64,000 bases of DNA from positions 682,001 through 746,000 of the forward strand of contig JACKQL020000008.1 in NCBI GenBank assembly GCA_018296165.2. Direction: 5' to 3'. Each line of letters opens with the position of its first letter. Position 1 is the stretch's first letter. This document shows positions 44,958 to 56,875 of this stretch, in pieces. A program made the position numbers and the translations under genes. The notes under the pieces are model-generated. The model saw only the letters and a list, made by a program, of their open reading frames with translations, was not told where the DNA came from and ran no database searches. This DNA comes from Termitomyces sp. T153. Taxonomy: Eukaryota; Basidiomycota; Agaricomycetes; Agaricales; Lyophyllaceae.

Positions 44958-45362
44958 TCATAGCACATGATTGACTTTCTTGGGATTTGCATCAGGGAAA
45001 CCTGGAATTTGTTTTAGGTATATTTCATGAGCTAAAGGTGCATTTAGGAATGCTGTTCTGACATCAAAAGAGAATAGTTCAAGACCATGAAGAGCAGCAT
45101 AAGCAAGAGTGATATGCATACTTGTCATTTTCACCATTGGAGCATAGGTAGAACCATAGTCTTCTGGATGTTGACTGAAGCTTTGAGTGACTAACCTGGC
45201 CTTCTCTTTACCCCAGATAATAGACCCATCAGGATTGTATTTGTGGGCATACACCCACTGAACACCAATAACTTTACAATCAGGGGGTAAATCTGTAGGC
45301 ATGAAGACATTCTGAGATCTAAGACTTTCCATTTCCTGTTCCATTGCAGCTTGCCATACCAA
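44958..45362 (-). pseudogene. Copia reverse transcriptase, N-terminal half
   Basis: 134 open codons: WQAAMEQEMESLRSQNVF, then VIGVQWVYAHKYNPDG, KARLVTQSF, FSFDVRTAFLNAPL and EIYLKQIPGF. These are the classic RVT_2 words. The VDD half lies further left (44675-44957) in poor condition. Confidence 0.87.
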
Positions 45363-45944
45363 AGCATCACTTTGATGAGTAGATTTGTAATAATTCTCAG
45401 GTGCCTTGGAAAAGTGAGATCATCAATATATGCTGACAGGTTGCATGAAGATAATGAGACATTGATGTCAAGTATGGCAGAGAGACTTTGATGTGGTTCT
45501 ATATGAGCTTGACAATTTGCTTGAAGACAAGTTAGTCAGTCATTTTGACATGCAAGATTCTTGGAGAATTCTTGGCCAGCTGGGGCTTGCTTTTATAGTA
45601 TGACAAGGACATTCAAATTTGAGGGAGGGTAAGTTGTAAGAGAATTTTGTAAAGGAGATGACAAAGTGATATTGGAAGATGACAGCACAGGAGGAGAAAC
45701 AACAGAGGATTTGTTGGATACTGATGATGTTGATTTTGGACATGGAAGTGGATCATTTACATTATTAGAAAGCAGAAGTGATTATCCAAAGGAGGGGATT
45801 GTGAACAAGATCAAACATTGTGAAGTTGGAGATGACTCTTGAACATTTTCATTGAATACTACATCTTAAGATAAATAATATTGGCCATTGAAGTCATAAA
45901 GTCAACAACCAAGACAATTTTCATCATAACCTACAAAGATTGCT

Positions 45945-46650
45945 TCAAAACATGTTTTGCCTTTGCAGACAAGTCTCTTGAGGATATAATATGAAACATT
46001 GGCAACTCCATACACAAAGATGATATAGATCTGGTTTTGCATCTTTTATGATTTTGGATGGTGTGATTAGTGCAGGGAGAGCTGATGAGCAATGATGGTT
46101 TTGGAGGTATTGAGCAGTCAATATAGCATTGCCAAGGAAAGAAAGAGGAAGTCCAGAGTCAGCCATTAGAGCCTGAGCCATGTCCTCAATTGTTCTGATG
46201 TATCTTTTTGCCTTGCCATTTTGCTGGTGTGCATAAGCTGCAGTGCATTGGATGAAAATCCCTATTGAATCTAGAAATTCTCTTCAAGGACCCTGAACAA
46301 ACTCTTGCACCATCACAACAGACTGTTTGAACTCTGTTTCCAGATTTCCACTCCCACTGAGCTGAAATCATGTGAAAGTGGTTATATGCTTGATTCTTCA
46401 TGGTGAGAAGCAATGTACTTCCAAAATGTGAGAAATTGTCTAGCATAGAGTGGAAATGATGCATGTGTCCATTTGAGAAATGAACAGGAAATGGGCCACA
46501 AGAATCCATGTGTATCAAGTTGCAAATGTTAGTAGCTTGACACTCAAGATTATTGTATGGCCTGGCTGGTTGTTTGCATATTATGCACAGTATGCATTTG
46601 TCATTATTGAAAGAGCAAACATAGTCAACTCCAGATGCATAGTTCTTCAT
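45945..46650 (-). pseudogene. Copia integrase
   Basis: CIICKQPARP near 46570 is the end of the zinc domain. The core follows with IHMDSCGPFPVHFSNGH (first Asp), RVQTVCCDGARV (second Asp), a frame change near 46190, then ADSGLPLSFLGNAILTAQYL (~46090-46160). Confidence 0.85.
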
Positions 46651-46955
46651 AAAGACAGACCAAATAGTATCATGGACCAGATGGCCTAGTCATTGATGTC
46701 ATAATTGCAAGGATGGGACTTTGAGGAAAGTGAGATCCAATGATTGAACAGCTGGAAAAACTGTTTGTGAGTCTTACAAAGGAAGATTAAAATCACAGAA
46801 CAAGAAGAAAAGCTTGTTGCAATTTGTAACATTGATAACCTCTCCTGGCAGTTTTGAAATTGAGGAAGGAAGAATATCAATGATGCTTCCCACTCAAGCA
46901 GTAAATTTGTACCATTTTTGATCATGGTGCTAATTGATAGTAAGTTTGTAAGGAC

Positions 46956-48412
46956 TTATAAAGCATGTAGACAGCCCTCAAGTTTTATTACAATGTTTTG
47001 TCTGTCAAGATGGACACAAAAACAAACTTTGCTCTTAATAAGTGTCTCAAGAGTACCACAATTGGCCATTCTGACAAGAATGGCCAAGGCAGGATTGTAC
47101 AACCAGAAATATTGTCTTTCCTTGATGATGTGTGTAGTACAGCCAGAGTTGGGAATTGAATTGAACTTCAAGCAAAGATCAGCAACAGGAGATGCCTCAG
47201 CAGAACTCATGAATGCTTGATATGGAGGTAGATGGAACTCATTTGACTCAGAGACATAGGCTGAAACTACAATGCCATAGTCCCCTTTGACAACAGTGGA
47301 TAGTATAGTAGATGTGTCTTTGGTGATAAAAAGAGGAGGAGACAGAATGGGTTCTGTAATTGTATCTGAGATGGCAACATTTGCTTTAGGATGAGGTTGT
47401 GAATTCATAGAGTTATTGTTTCAGCATGGAGGCAGAGAATTTGTAAATAGTTCAGGTTGTGATGTGGTAGAGTTGGTCTGAGATGAGAATGAATTTGAAG
47501 GAAAAGAAGAAGTCTTGGAATGATTCTGTTGATTAGACAAGTTTCAATGACAACATTAATGTTAATGTTGAGGATTCTGCCCACAAGCTCATGGAAATTG
47601 AAGGTTCCTGGTGGACTTAATTTTCCAAGAATGACTGACTGTATCTTGGAGGGGAGCAAAGGACTGAAGCAGAGGTAAACCATCAACAAATTTTTGAATC
47701 TTCTCATATTGAGTAAAATTCCAATCTGTCTTCACCAGTTCATTAATGGTGGTATGCCACTCTTGAACACATGTAGGTATTGCTGTGGGTGAGCAAACTG
47801 GAATGAAAATTGATTCTTTTCAGGAGCTGTAGCACTGCCTGCACAGTAATGATCTTGAAGCAAAGCAGGAAAATCATGGGCAGTGACAGTGGGGAAATTC
47901 TATGGACCACCCTGAGATGGTAGAAGACAACCAAATATCCCTGCTGAAAGCATACCAGTCAATATGTATGTGCATATGCTATCATTCTTCCAAAAAAAAT
48001 TCATAAGTGTGTTCCTCCTTGATAGAATTGTGAGGTGGATAAGCCAGGGGAACAACAACCTCACAGGTTGAATCATAGGTGCACCCAACAGAGGGAGTCC
48101 AATTAGGCCTAGATGATCTATGAGTGCCAACATGGGAGGATACTATGAGCCCCAATATGCAGATTCATTGAGACATGAAATAATAGTTAAAGGAGGAAGT
48201 TTATTTGTATCAAAAGAAGGATCAACAGAACAAACAACATTTGGAGCAGCAGGCAGGTGTTGATAAACATGATAAATAATCTGAAGAGGAGGGTTTGGAA
48301 CAGATTGATCATTAGGAACATGAAGTGGAGGAACAAAATAGTTGGAAAAATGATGATGCAAAACAGGTGGTGGTTGAGTCTGAGAATCTTGGTCACCTCA
48401 TTGAGGAACTCT
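46956..48412 (-). pseudogene. Copia gag and protease region
   Basis: Near 47140 the protease signature reads PNSGCTTHI where copia proteases have DSGCT, so the catalytic Asp is Asn. Upstream frames (47405-47707, 47743-48133, 48143-48396) are in the gag position and show only weak similarity to copia gag. Confidence 0.65.
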
Positions 48413-48685
48413 TACAAATGAAAATCAATGACTTGAGTGGACAAGATAAAGAAGGAGAGAGTGTTAACAGGACATATAAGGCTGAGTTAATGAAATTGAG
48501 TTGATAAAGTTCAAAGGCCTAGCTGAATGAAGTGAGGTTGTGCCTGGATCTCAGCATTGAGTTAGATTATCAAAGACCCCACTGAACAAAGTGAGGTTAG
48601 GTCTGGGTCTTGGTAAGAAATACAGGCCTGTGCCAAAGGCATGGACCACAGCTTCTGAGACTTGACCAGGAATGCCTGCACATCA
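48413..48685. other. Short spacer
   Basis: Two similar halves (gaatgaagtgaggttgtgcctggatct and gaacaaagtgaggttaggtctgggtct, near 48525 and 48584) suggest a ~60-bp tandem duplication. Nothing else seen. Confidence 0.45.
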
Positions 48686-49273
48686 TGTAAGTTTTAGGGG
48701 TGCATGGCCATTTTAAGGGGACTGGTCTTCAGACTGTCCCACCCTCACCTGGCTTAGTCTGTGGGGATTGGCACCTCTGTCTAGCTGACCTCCAGACCAC
48801 CTGACTCCTTCTTACTCCCTCACCATCTTGGCTCCCATGCCCAATGGGTATATCATACTTGGCACATGGTATATTATTGTCAATTATTGATCCTTCTACT
48901 ACTGGACTGATTAGTCAATGGTTCATAGTCATTGGCCTCTGCTTTGTCATATAGGCTGTAGTCAGTGGCCTCCAGCTTAGTAATAGGTACTTAGTCATTT
49001 AGCAGCCTGTAGTATTTAGGCAGATCTGGGGGTAGGATATCCCCAGTCTGGACAATAGCATTGCTTCTAGATTTATTCCCTAGCATAGCTGTAAGCTCAA
49101 TTAGTGCAGCCTCTTGCCTTCTGCTTTGCCCTGCACCTTTGCCTCTTGTTGGATGCTTGCCCCTTGCCCACTGTGCCTCTGGCTGGCCTGCTTGTCACTT
49201 GCCTCTTGACCAAAGTATCAGGACATGAGTGGTGGGCTTGACTTGGACTATCCACAGCCAATGTTCTGTTGCA
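48686..49273. repeat. Interspersed repeat E, copy 2 (solo LTR-like)
   Basis: Starts TGTAAG and ends near GTTGCA; homologous to 33797-34357 along its length. Confidence 0.65.
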
Positions 49274-49840
49274 GCCATAATCCATCCATGGCAACTGTGA
49301 ACCACACCATACAAGAGATTACAAAACCTCCAACAGCACAGCATGGCAGATTTACAGTCATAGACTGAAATATGGCTATGGTAGAGCTTGTAATGATTGA
49401 TCAATGCTATTACAACATATTTCCACTATATTGGCCTAACTTAAGTTGAATTTCTTTTTAGAATTGCTGTCATTATCAAGTTTATTGGCTGCAATGAGAA
49501 CAGAAAGCTTCTCTGTATTATGCTTATGAGTTCCATGACAAGGTCCTTAGAAAGATGAATTGAACAGTCAGTTGTAACAGAGAAGATCCACATACTTGAT
49601 GGATTGGTTAAAGCTGGATTGGTCACAGCTGAAGGCATTGAATTGATAGGAAGATTGTCATCAGGATCATTGAACCATTGAATGTCTCAAACATCTTTCA
49701 AGTTACTGCAGTCATTGAGACCACACTGAGTGAAAGTCATCGTAGCAAACAGAAACTGTGAGCAGCTCAGAAAAATGACAAAAAATATGTATTTCAGGTT
49801 CTGAAAATGTTTTTAGGTCCCAAAACAATCAGTGTTGTCC
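49274..49840. other. Unassigned spacer left of family H
   Basis: A minus-strand frame of 65 codons (49441-49638) and others show no motif. CpG is low. Nothing supportable. Confidence 0.4.
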
Positions 49841-50058
49841 TGTAATCCCACAGATTTACTACTTACTGAATCAATGTCGTCATTTTGACAGAACCTTATC
49901 TCACACATATATCTGCCCACTCTTTGTATACAAGGGCATAACTCATTTCCTTTCCCCATTTTCTCCCCTCTGTCAAATACTCTCTCTCTCTCCTTTTCTT
50001 GAATATAATGTGGTCCTGTTTCTGTCTCATCTACTTGAGTTGACCATACCATCTTCCA
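49841..50058 (+). repeat. Family H 5' LTR (218 bp)
   Basis: Begins TGTAATCCCACAG and ends CATCTTCCA. Homologous to 56655-56875, but only one of 14 CpGs of that copy remains; 12 are TG or CA. A (ct)n run lies in the middle of both. Confidence 0.9.
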
Positions 50059-50324
50059 TTTTTTTGAAACAGCCTACTACATTCTAGCTGAGCTTGGAAC
50101 TGCAATGTCACTAGATCACAACCAAGACTAAGCTTGCAAACTGTCATGCATACCCTCAGTTCCTAGCCCTTTGGCTACACAGAGCAGGGCTAAACACCTA
50201 CCACAGTTGTCTCCACTGTCCTTGACCCCTCCCTCAACCATTGGCTCTCCATGTCCATCCTCATCAGATTCTTCTTCTGACTCTTCTTATTATCCATTGT
50301 CTTGTACTGATACTGCACCAAATG

Positions 50325-51308
50325 TGTCAGGTTCTGCTGACCACAGGGGCTCAGCTTAACTAGGCAAGTTCTTACTAGGCAGATGCCATGTCCTGCACTC
50401 ATAACCTAGGGCTTTGGAGAGGTCTGGACTTCAAATACTTGTGAGAGTAAGCTAAGGGGAGTGGTCCAAGCAAGTCCAAAGTGGTCCAGAGAAGTCTAAG
50501 ACAAGGTACAAGGAAAGGTCAGAGCTGAGTGGATAGCAAGGTCTGTAGTTGGTTAAGAGTGTTTGGGAAGTTGTGATTGTAAGCACAGAGTTTGTAATGG
50601 CATTAGAGTTGAAGGAGACTTGGATATAACAAAGAAAATAAAGATAAGCAACACAAGAAGGAGTCAAGGTGAGATTGAGATGGGAATGAAAATAGATTGA
50701 AGGAGATACAAAAAGATAACAAGACAATAATGGAGATAGAAACAAGACAAGGCCAGGAGACTGAGATAAGAGAAAACATAATAGGAGACATGAAACACAA
50801 GAGACAAACAATCAGGACATGGTAACATAGGTAATATCAAGACTAGAGTATGGGATGCTACTCTATGTCTTATATACTAACTACTAGGCAGCTCCAGGAG
50901 TAGCAGGTCTGGTAGTGGGGCTTGTTGGGGCCACATGGAGTCAACAGGTGTTAGTTGTGATCAGAGGGTGGGCCATGGCAATATACTGATGGGATCAGAT
51001 GGGAATGCAGGCCACCCTGGGGTTGTTGTAAGTAAGTCTGGGTGGCAAGCCAATGATGTATGCTGGTGTCAGGAATAGTGGGGGAGAGTCCCAGGGGCTC
51101 AGGAGAGACACAGGAAGCATCAAAGGCTGCAGGGAATGTGTTGGAGTTAGCAAGGGGGCTGTCAAGGTTTGCCAAAGAAGCATTGGAGTTACCCAAAGTG
51201 TGTACCATGGGTGAACAAAGGTCATGGGTGTTTGAGGGGGTGTTGGGGAAACTCCAAGGAAGCAAGGTGGTTGGGAACAAGGTTTGGGGGTTCAGAGAGT
51301 GGGTCATG
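50325..51308 (-). repeat. Solo LTR of family A inside family H leader
   Basis: In plus reading starts TGTCAGGTTCTGCTGACC and ends GGGTCATGAC. Full length, with the inverted TATA (~50871) and the self-priming 13-mer intact at 50832-50844. CpG-poor. I could not confirm a target duplication at its worn right end. Confidence 0.85.
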
Positions 51309-52400
51309 ACTAAACAGAAGCTCCACTGTTGTCTATTTGTGAAGAAAAAGGGTTAAACAAACCACTTATGGTAACTGAAGAAGACTTCACACCTGAGATT
51401 CCTCAAAACTTTGTGGATTACTCAATAGATTTCTTCCAAACAGAAGAAGTAGTGGAAAAGGACCAAGTTTGACACATATACACAGCATTGAAAGACCATC
51501 AAATTTGTGATTGAATCAGTGCCAAATGTGAGCACATGCTTGGGTTATCTTTTGAGAAGTTTGTGGCTGAGCTGAAGGATAAATACTTGACCCTGGGCTG
51601 GGAGGAGGATCTCTGTATTCATATCTTTGCTGCCCTATTTGATCCAATAAAGATGACATTGCCAACAAACCACAGAAAAATCATTTGTTGCTCTTTGGGA
51701 CAGATCATCACATAGACTTGGAGACAATGTGTATGCTGCTGGAGGCTAGAATGGATCCTGCCTTGTGCCAATTGTACAAGGACAAGAACATCAACTTGCT
51801 GGAAGACTTCCAGAAATGGTTGGAGGCAATCCATGTCATCAATAATGGCCATCACTCTGCTGAAAAGAAACAATGAGAAATCATAGATGAAGCAGTGCAA
51901 GCTGCTAAAAGGCCTCTGCTCATGATGTCAAAACAAAATGTACTTTCTTAAACTACCTCCATCCCAACCATGAATATGGTGGCAGTATCTGTTTCCTGTC
52001 TCCCTGGCCTAATGCTGGAGGAAAACAAGCTTCTGTCCATGAACAAGGGATGTTTAAAGTGTTGGATTCTGTTTGCTGAACACATATCCCCTGATTGCAA
52101 GAATGAGTTCCCTGATGTAACAACACATCAGCCAATCACTCAAACTGTTGTTGATGCACATAAGGCACAGCATGCCCACACAGCAAAACCCTTAGCTCTG
52201 AAATCCATGGCTTCCATTGCTGCTGCCACTCCTGTTACATCCACTTCTATGGGGACAATCAATATGCCTGCATCTATTGAAACTGTCACTGCTGTTTTTC
52301 CTAATTGTCCAAAAGGTAGGGTGTATGCTGATGATGGTCCACTATCTGGGTCAGAAGACTTGGTAAGCACTGCCTCCCTGGCTATGTCACATTTTGCATA
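51309..52400 (+). pseudogene. Family H gag (decayed)
   Basis: Reads FEKFVAELKDKYL and EEDLCIHIFAALFD near 51560-51650 and LCQLYKDKNINLLEDFQKWL near 51760 after frame shifts. A zinc-knuckle-like GCLKCWILFAEHISPDCKNE lies near 52050-52110, with Cys and His spaced irregularly. Stops and shifts prevent a full product. Confidence 0.7.
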
Positions 52401-52425
52401 GAACACATATATCAATGGACCAAAT

Positions 52426-52734
52426 GTGGAATTTCCAATAATGATTTCTATGTTGATTGACTCAGGCTCACATCTTGTTTTGATTGATGCAGGTTTAGTC
52501 AAGCACCTGGGAATCCATTGCTGTTTATTGCTTAAGCCATTGATGAATGATGTGGCCCTAAAAGAGTGCACAAAACAAAGTATGGCACTCTCTGAATTTG
52601 GCAAAGTTTCTGTTACATTGTTAGATCAGTCTTGGGTTTCTTGTACATTACAAGCCATAATGGCTCCAGGATTGTGCACTGCTATGATTCTTGGTCTCCC
52701 ATTCCAGAAGTCAATTTTATTGTTACAGATGTAG
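52426..52734 (+). pseudogene. Family H aspartic protease
   Basis: 102 codons starting MEFPIMISM contain LIDSGSHLVLIDAGLVKHLG and end with MILGLPFQKS, the expected DSG and ILG motifs. One module only. Confidence 0.82.
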
Positions 52735-52799
52735 AGGCTGGTACTGTGATTGACAAACAAAATGGCTACAATCTACTGCACCCTGCCCCAATCTTGCCA

Positions 52800-54900
52800 T
52801 CCCCAATACACATGTTTGTGCCAATGCATAAGAAGTTCCAACAAACTCTCTGCGATTGGAAAGAAATGATTAAAGAGTTGACTTTTGTGTGTGCCTATTG
52901 TTTGGAAAAGCTCAAACATTTGGGATTGTTTGAACCTATGGCAGAAGTGAATATTATTGCTGCTGTCTGTGAATGGATTGAGGAACTTGCATTGCAGAAT
53001 TGTATGCCTCATATGATGCAATGGCTAAGTTGGAGTTTAAAGATGTTTTTGAGCCAATTGCACATGCACAAGATCTACCTCAAGATGTTCTTGCAGAGAT
53101 TCATCTTAGAGATGCAAACCAGACTATAATGACTCATTTATATCAATGTCTGCAGAAATACAAAGACACTTGGAAAGTTCTAATTGAGGAACATTTGGCT
53201 GCAGGATCCATTTGTCCTTCTTTGTATCTGTTTGTAAGGGCAACCTCTGGAGGCTGTGGCTCAATCACACAGCTGGCAAAGGGAAATCCAAAGTCTATTC
53301 AGTACTGTACAGTGTCTACTGAGATAACTACTCACCTGGCAAAGGGAAATTCAAAGAGAACAAGTCTGGGGATTCCCTAGGCCAGGTGTGAGATGCTTCA
53401 GAGGCTTCAGAAGTGTAAGAAACAACTGTACAGTATGACAGAGAAAAAAGACAAAAGTGATGTGTCAGCAATTGGTCAGCAGTTACATAAGCTAGTGGCA
53501 GTGTCAAAGGGGCCATGCTTGTCTGAATTATTGACAGAGAACTGGTGCAGCCTGAGGGCTGAAACTAGGACCAATAGATAGGTAAAAGGAAGGAGAATAA
53601 AGGAAAACTATAGTGGAGCAAATCTGACAAGAACTGGAGAAGGAGAAGGGGAAACAAGTGGGATGTCCCCTGACACTGTTTACATTGCCAGCATTGATAA
53701 TTCCCAAAGTAGATCCAATGGCACTGCTGTGGTGGGTGAATGATTTCTGTGAATTGAATGCAAACACAATTCTGGACAACCCATTGCCTTGTATTGAGGA
53801 CATTCTGCACAATTGTGTCAAGAGTAAGATCTTTGCAGTTATTAACCTTACAAATGTGTTTTTTCAGATCCCAATGCACTCAGACCATATTCCACTGACA
53901 GCAGTCACTACTCCCTTTGGGTTATATGAATGGTTGGTGATGCCCATGGGTCTCAGGAATGCACTGGCAATCCATCAGAAACATGTCACATCTGCCTTAT
54001 GGGACTACATTGGTCAAATTTGTCACATATATCTGGACAATATTGTTATCTGGTCAGACACTATAGAGGAACATCATGCAAACATTTGAAAGGTCTTGCA
54101 AGCACTGCAGGACATGCATTTGTTTGTTCATTGAAAGAAGTGTCATTTGTATCAGTCTGTCATTGACTTTCTGGGTCACTGTATCTTGGAAAATGGCATA
54201 GAGGTGGATAACACAAAGGTTGAGCAGATTCTGAGCTGGCTGGTACCTTTGTCAGCTAGGGATGTTTGTTCCTTTCTGGGATGTATAAGGTACATTGCTA
54301 TTTTTCTGCCACATCTGGCCAGATACACTGGTGTCCTGCACAAGTTGACCACTCATGATTGTGATTTGAAGTTTCCAAAGTGGTTGGATAGACATCAACA
54401 TGTGTTTGATGCAATAAAAGAAATTGTCATTAGCCAGGAATGCCTAACAACAATTAATCATTCTGATTCATTAAAAAATATTTATGTAACAACAGATGCA
54501 AGTGATTTCTGGTCAGGCATGGTCCTGTCCTTTGAGGAGACATGGGATACCACATGACCTGTGGCATTTTCAAAGGTGCAGAGTTAAACTATCCAGTGCA
54601 CAAGAAGGAATTGCTTACCATTGTGTGGGCACTGCATAAGTGGCATGTTGATCTGTTTGGTACAATGTTTGTTGTGTTCACTGACCACAAGACACTCCTG
54701 AATTACAGAAAACAACATGATCTCTCACACAGCAGGCACAATGGATGGAATTCCTCTCACAGTTTGACTGTCAGATGGTATATGTTAAGGGTGAAGACAA
54801 CACCATTGCTGATGCACTGTCATGCTTGCCTTATGATCTGCCTGATTCTGTCATGGCAGTCAATGCAGCACCTGATCTCATGGTAGTGATGCATGATGAT
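52800..54900 (+). pseudogene. Family H reverse transcriptase and RNase H (interrupted by solo LTR)
   Basis: The RT N-terminus (~53035-53230, FKDVFEPIAH, then EEHLAAGSICPS) is broken by a solo LTR at 53233-53676. It then continues with KVDPMALLWWVNDFCELNAN, IFAVINLTNVFFQIP, TTPFGLYEWLVMPMGLRNA and IYLDNIVIWSDTIEEH (~54029-54076). Connection (LGCIRYIAIFLPHLA, ~54277) and RNase H (TTDASDFWSGMVLS, then AELNYPVHKKELLTIVWAL and GEDNTIADALS) follow in two frames. TGA at 54555 and other stops break it. Confidence 0.87.
53233..53676 (-). repeat. Solo LTR of family B in family H RT, with target duplication
   Basis: Plus reading starts TGTAAGGGCAACC and ends TCCCCTGACA. Flanked by a perfect CTGTT on both sides (53228-53232, 53677-53681). 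At 444 bp it is longer than the family B LTRs at 15428 and 21677. The agaacaagtct arm is at about 53357-53367. Confidence 0.92.
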
Positions 54901-55189
54901 GACATGATTTTGGCTTGCATTGGAGCTATCTTACTGGTGGGGTGTCAGTCACCCTTTTTGGCCACATTTTCTCTTGCACACTTTGAGCCAGATAGGATTA
55001 CATCAATCATTGCACCCACTCAGATTCTTGTGGACATTGAAAAGGACATCATTGATGAGACCAAGGCTGGATACAAATCAGACCCTTAATGGACAAATCT
55101 GTTCACAGCTGTGCATGGGATGCCATCCCTGACATGTTGAGAAGGTCTTTGGTTTCTAGGGTCCCAATTGATGGTACCTTGACATGGTT

Positions 55190-56090
55190 CTGTGCATGAA
55201 CATATCTTCCATTTGGCACATGATGCCTTGGGCCAGTTTGGTTTTCATAAAGCATATGAGGCCCTGCACAATTTGTACTACTGGCTGAAGATGTGGCAGG
55301 ATCTGGAATTGGGATATATCCCAGCTTGTTGGGATTGTTAGTGATTCAAGTCTTCAACATTGCAGCCCATGGCTGCATCCCTTACCAATTCCAGATGGTC
55401 AGTCTGACTCAGTGGCAATGGATTTCATTGGGCCATTACCCAAGGATGGTGGGTTTGACTGTATCCTTTTGATAACAGATTGGCTGCATTCTGACATTCA
55501 TATCATTCCCACTCACACAAACTTAACTGCAATGGAACTAGCAGAGCTGTTTTTCAAACAGTGGTACTGTGAAAATGGTCTGCCATCAAATATTGTCTGC
55601 AACTGTAATAAGCTGTTTGTCTCAAAATCCTGGCAACATTTAATGAAGCTGCCAGGCATCTCCATGAAAATGTCTATGGCTTATCACCCTGAGACAGACA
55701 GTGTCAGTGAGAGGTCAAATACAACAATTAATCAGGTGCTGCAATTTCATGTGGATTGTAACCAGCGGGGCTGGCATCAGGCATTGCCTCATATACATTT
55801 CAAAATCATGAATACTGTCAACAAATCAACAGGTTACTCCCCCTTCCAATTGAGGATGGGTTGCTCTCCGAGAATTGTGCCCCCCTTACTGCCTGTGGGG
55901 ACAGGTGTCACTGCTGATGAATTGAATGCACAAGAGGTGCTTGATCAACTCCACCTAGATGCATTGACTGCACAAGATAACCTGGTACAGACCAAGATCC
56001 AGCAGGCGGCACAGGCTAATAGGTCACGGGAGGACAATTCCCTTTCTGTGTTGGCAATTGTGTGCTGGTGTTGACCAAAGACAGTCACCA
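55190..56090 (+). pseudogene. Family H integrase
   Basis: Zinc domain (FHLAHDALGQFGFHKAYEAL ... CWDC, ~55210-55340), then MDFIGPLPKDGGFDCILLIT (first Asp, 55414). The second site reads NIVCNCNKLFVSK where NIVSDRDKLFVSK is usual, so the second catalytic Asp is Asn. AYHPETDSVSERSNTTINQ follows with the Glu kept. The C-terminal part continues to a frame break near 56074. Confidence 0.85.
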
Positions 56091-56223
56091 TTGTTTGAAA
56101 TGTAACAAGAGGAAACAAGTAGCAAAATTTCTGCCTCACTATGATGGGCCATTCTTTATCACGGCTGTGCATCTGGCCTTTTTGAACGTTACAGTCTTCT
56201 GTTGAGATTGTGATGAGAAATTT

Positions 56224-56505
56224 GTGCAGTATCATTTGTCAAAGCTACTACATTTCATGGAGAATGATGCTAACCTATTTCCTCGCCGTGTCACAGTTGA
56301 GGCTTCTCCTGTCTTTGCTCCTGATACCGGTCAGAATGAGTTCCTCATGGATAAAATTGTCGATTGTCGGAAGCGAGGGTGGGGTTATCAATATCTTGTC
56401 AGGTATGTCGGGTTCGGACCTGAACATGGTGAATGGCTTCCAGGTAAGGAGTTAGAAACTAATAAAGCACTTGATGTGTGGCTGGCGGGGATGGAGGAAT
56501 AATGA
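56224..56505 (+). pseudogene. Family H integrase C-terminus with chromodomain
   Basis: 92 codons: QYHLSKLLHFMEND, then EFLMDKIVDCRKRGWGYQYL and VRYVGFGPEHGEWLPGKEL, a chromodomain-like fold with the GPExxxWLP motif. It lies in the part of the element where CpG is preserved. Confidence 0.8.
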
Positions 56506-56654
56506 TTGTTTGGTTCTTTTTCTTCATGTTCCTGCCACCGGTAGGTTTTCCCACTGGGTTTTTGATGCACCAGCCTGAGCAGTTTGTTGCCTTACTACTT
56601 ATTGATATATTCTCTCCTTTCTTATACGGCGAATTTTTTTTGTCTGGGGAGGGG

Positions 56655-56875
56655 TGTAATCCCGCGGATTTACTACTTACTGAGCGAATGTCGTCACTTT
56701 GACAGAACCTTATTTCACACATATATCCGCCGACTCTTCGTATATGAGGGCAGAACTTACTTGCTTCCCCCGTTTTCTCCCCTCTGTCGAATACTCTCTC
56801 TCTCTCCTTTTATCGAATAATATAACGTGGTCCTGTTTCTGTCTCGTCTACTTGAGTCGATCATACCGTCTTCCA
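56655..56875 (+). repeat. Family H 3' LTR (221 bp), CpG intact
   Basis: Begins TGTAATCCCGCGG and ends CGTCTTCCA after a purine-rich tract (ggggagggg, 56646-56654). I count 14 CpGs. It borders the host block directly. Confidence 0.92.

Larger units (their letters stand above)
44675..48412 (-). mobile_element. Ty1/copia element, minus strand, decayed
   Basis: Minus-strand order: gag region (~48412-47420), protease, integrase, RT. The order integrase before RT identifies copia. CpG is nearly absent and stops interrupt all domains. LTRs could not be placed with confidence. Confidence 0.85.
49841..56875 (+). mobile_element. Family H: Ty3/gypsy chromovirus, plus strand
   Basis: LTRs at 49841-50058 and 56655-56875, flanked by TGTCC (49836-49840) and TGTCT (56876-56880), a duplication with one C/T change. 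Internal order: gag, protease, RT, RNase H, integrase, chromodomain. Solo LTRs of family A (50325) and B (53233) lie inside. CpG is depleted up to about 56270 and normal after that point. Confidence 0.92.
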
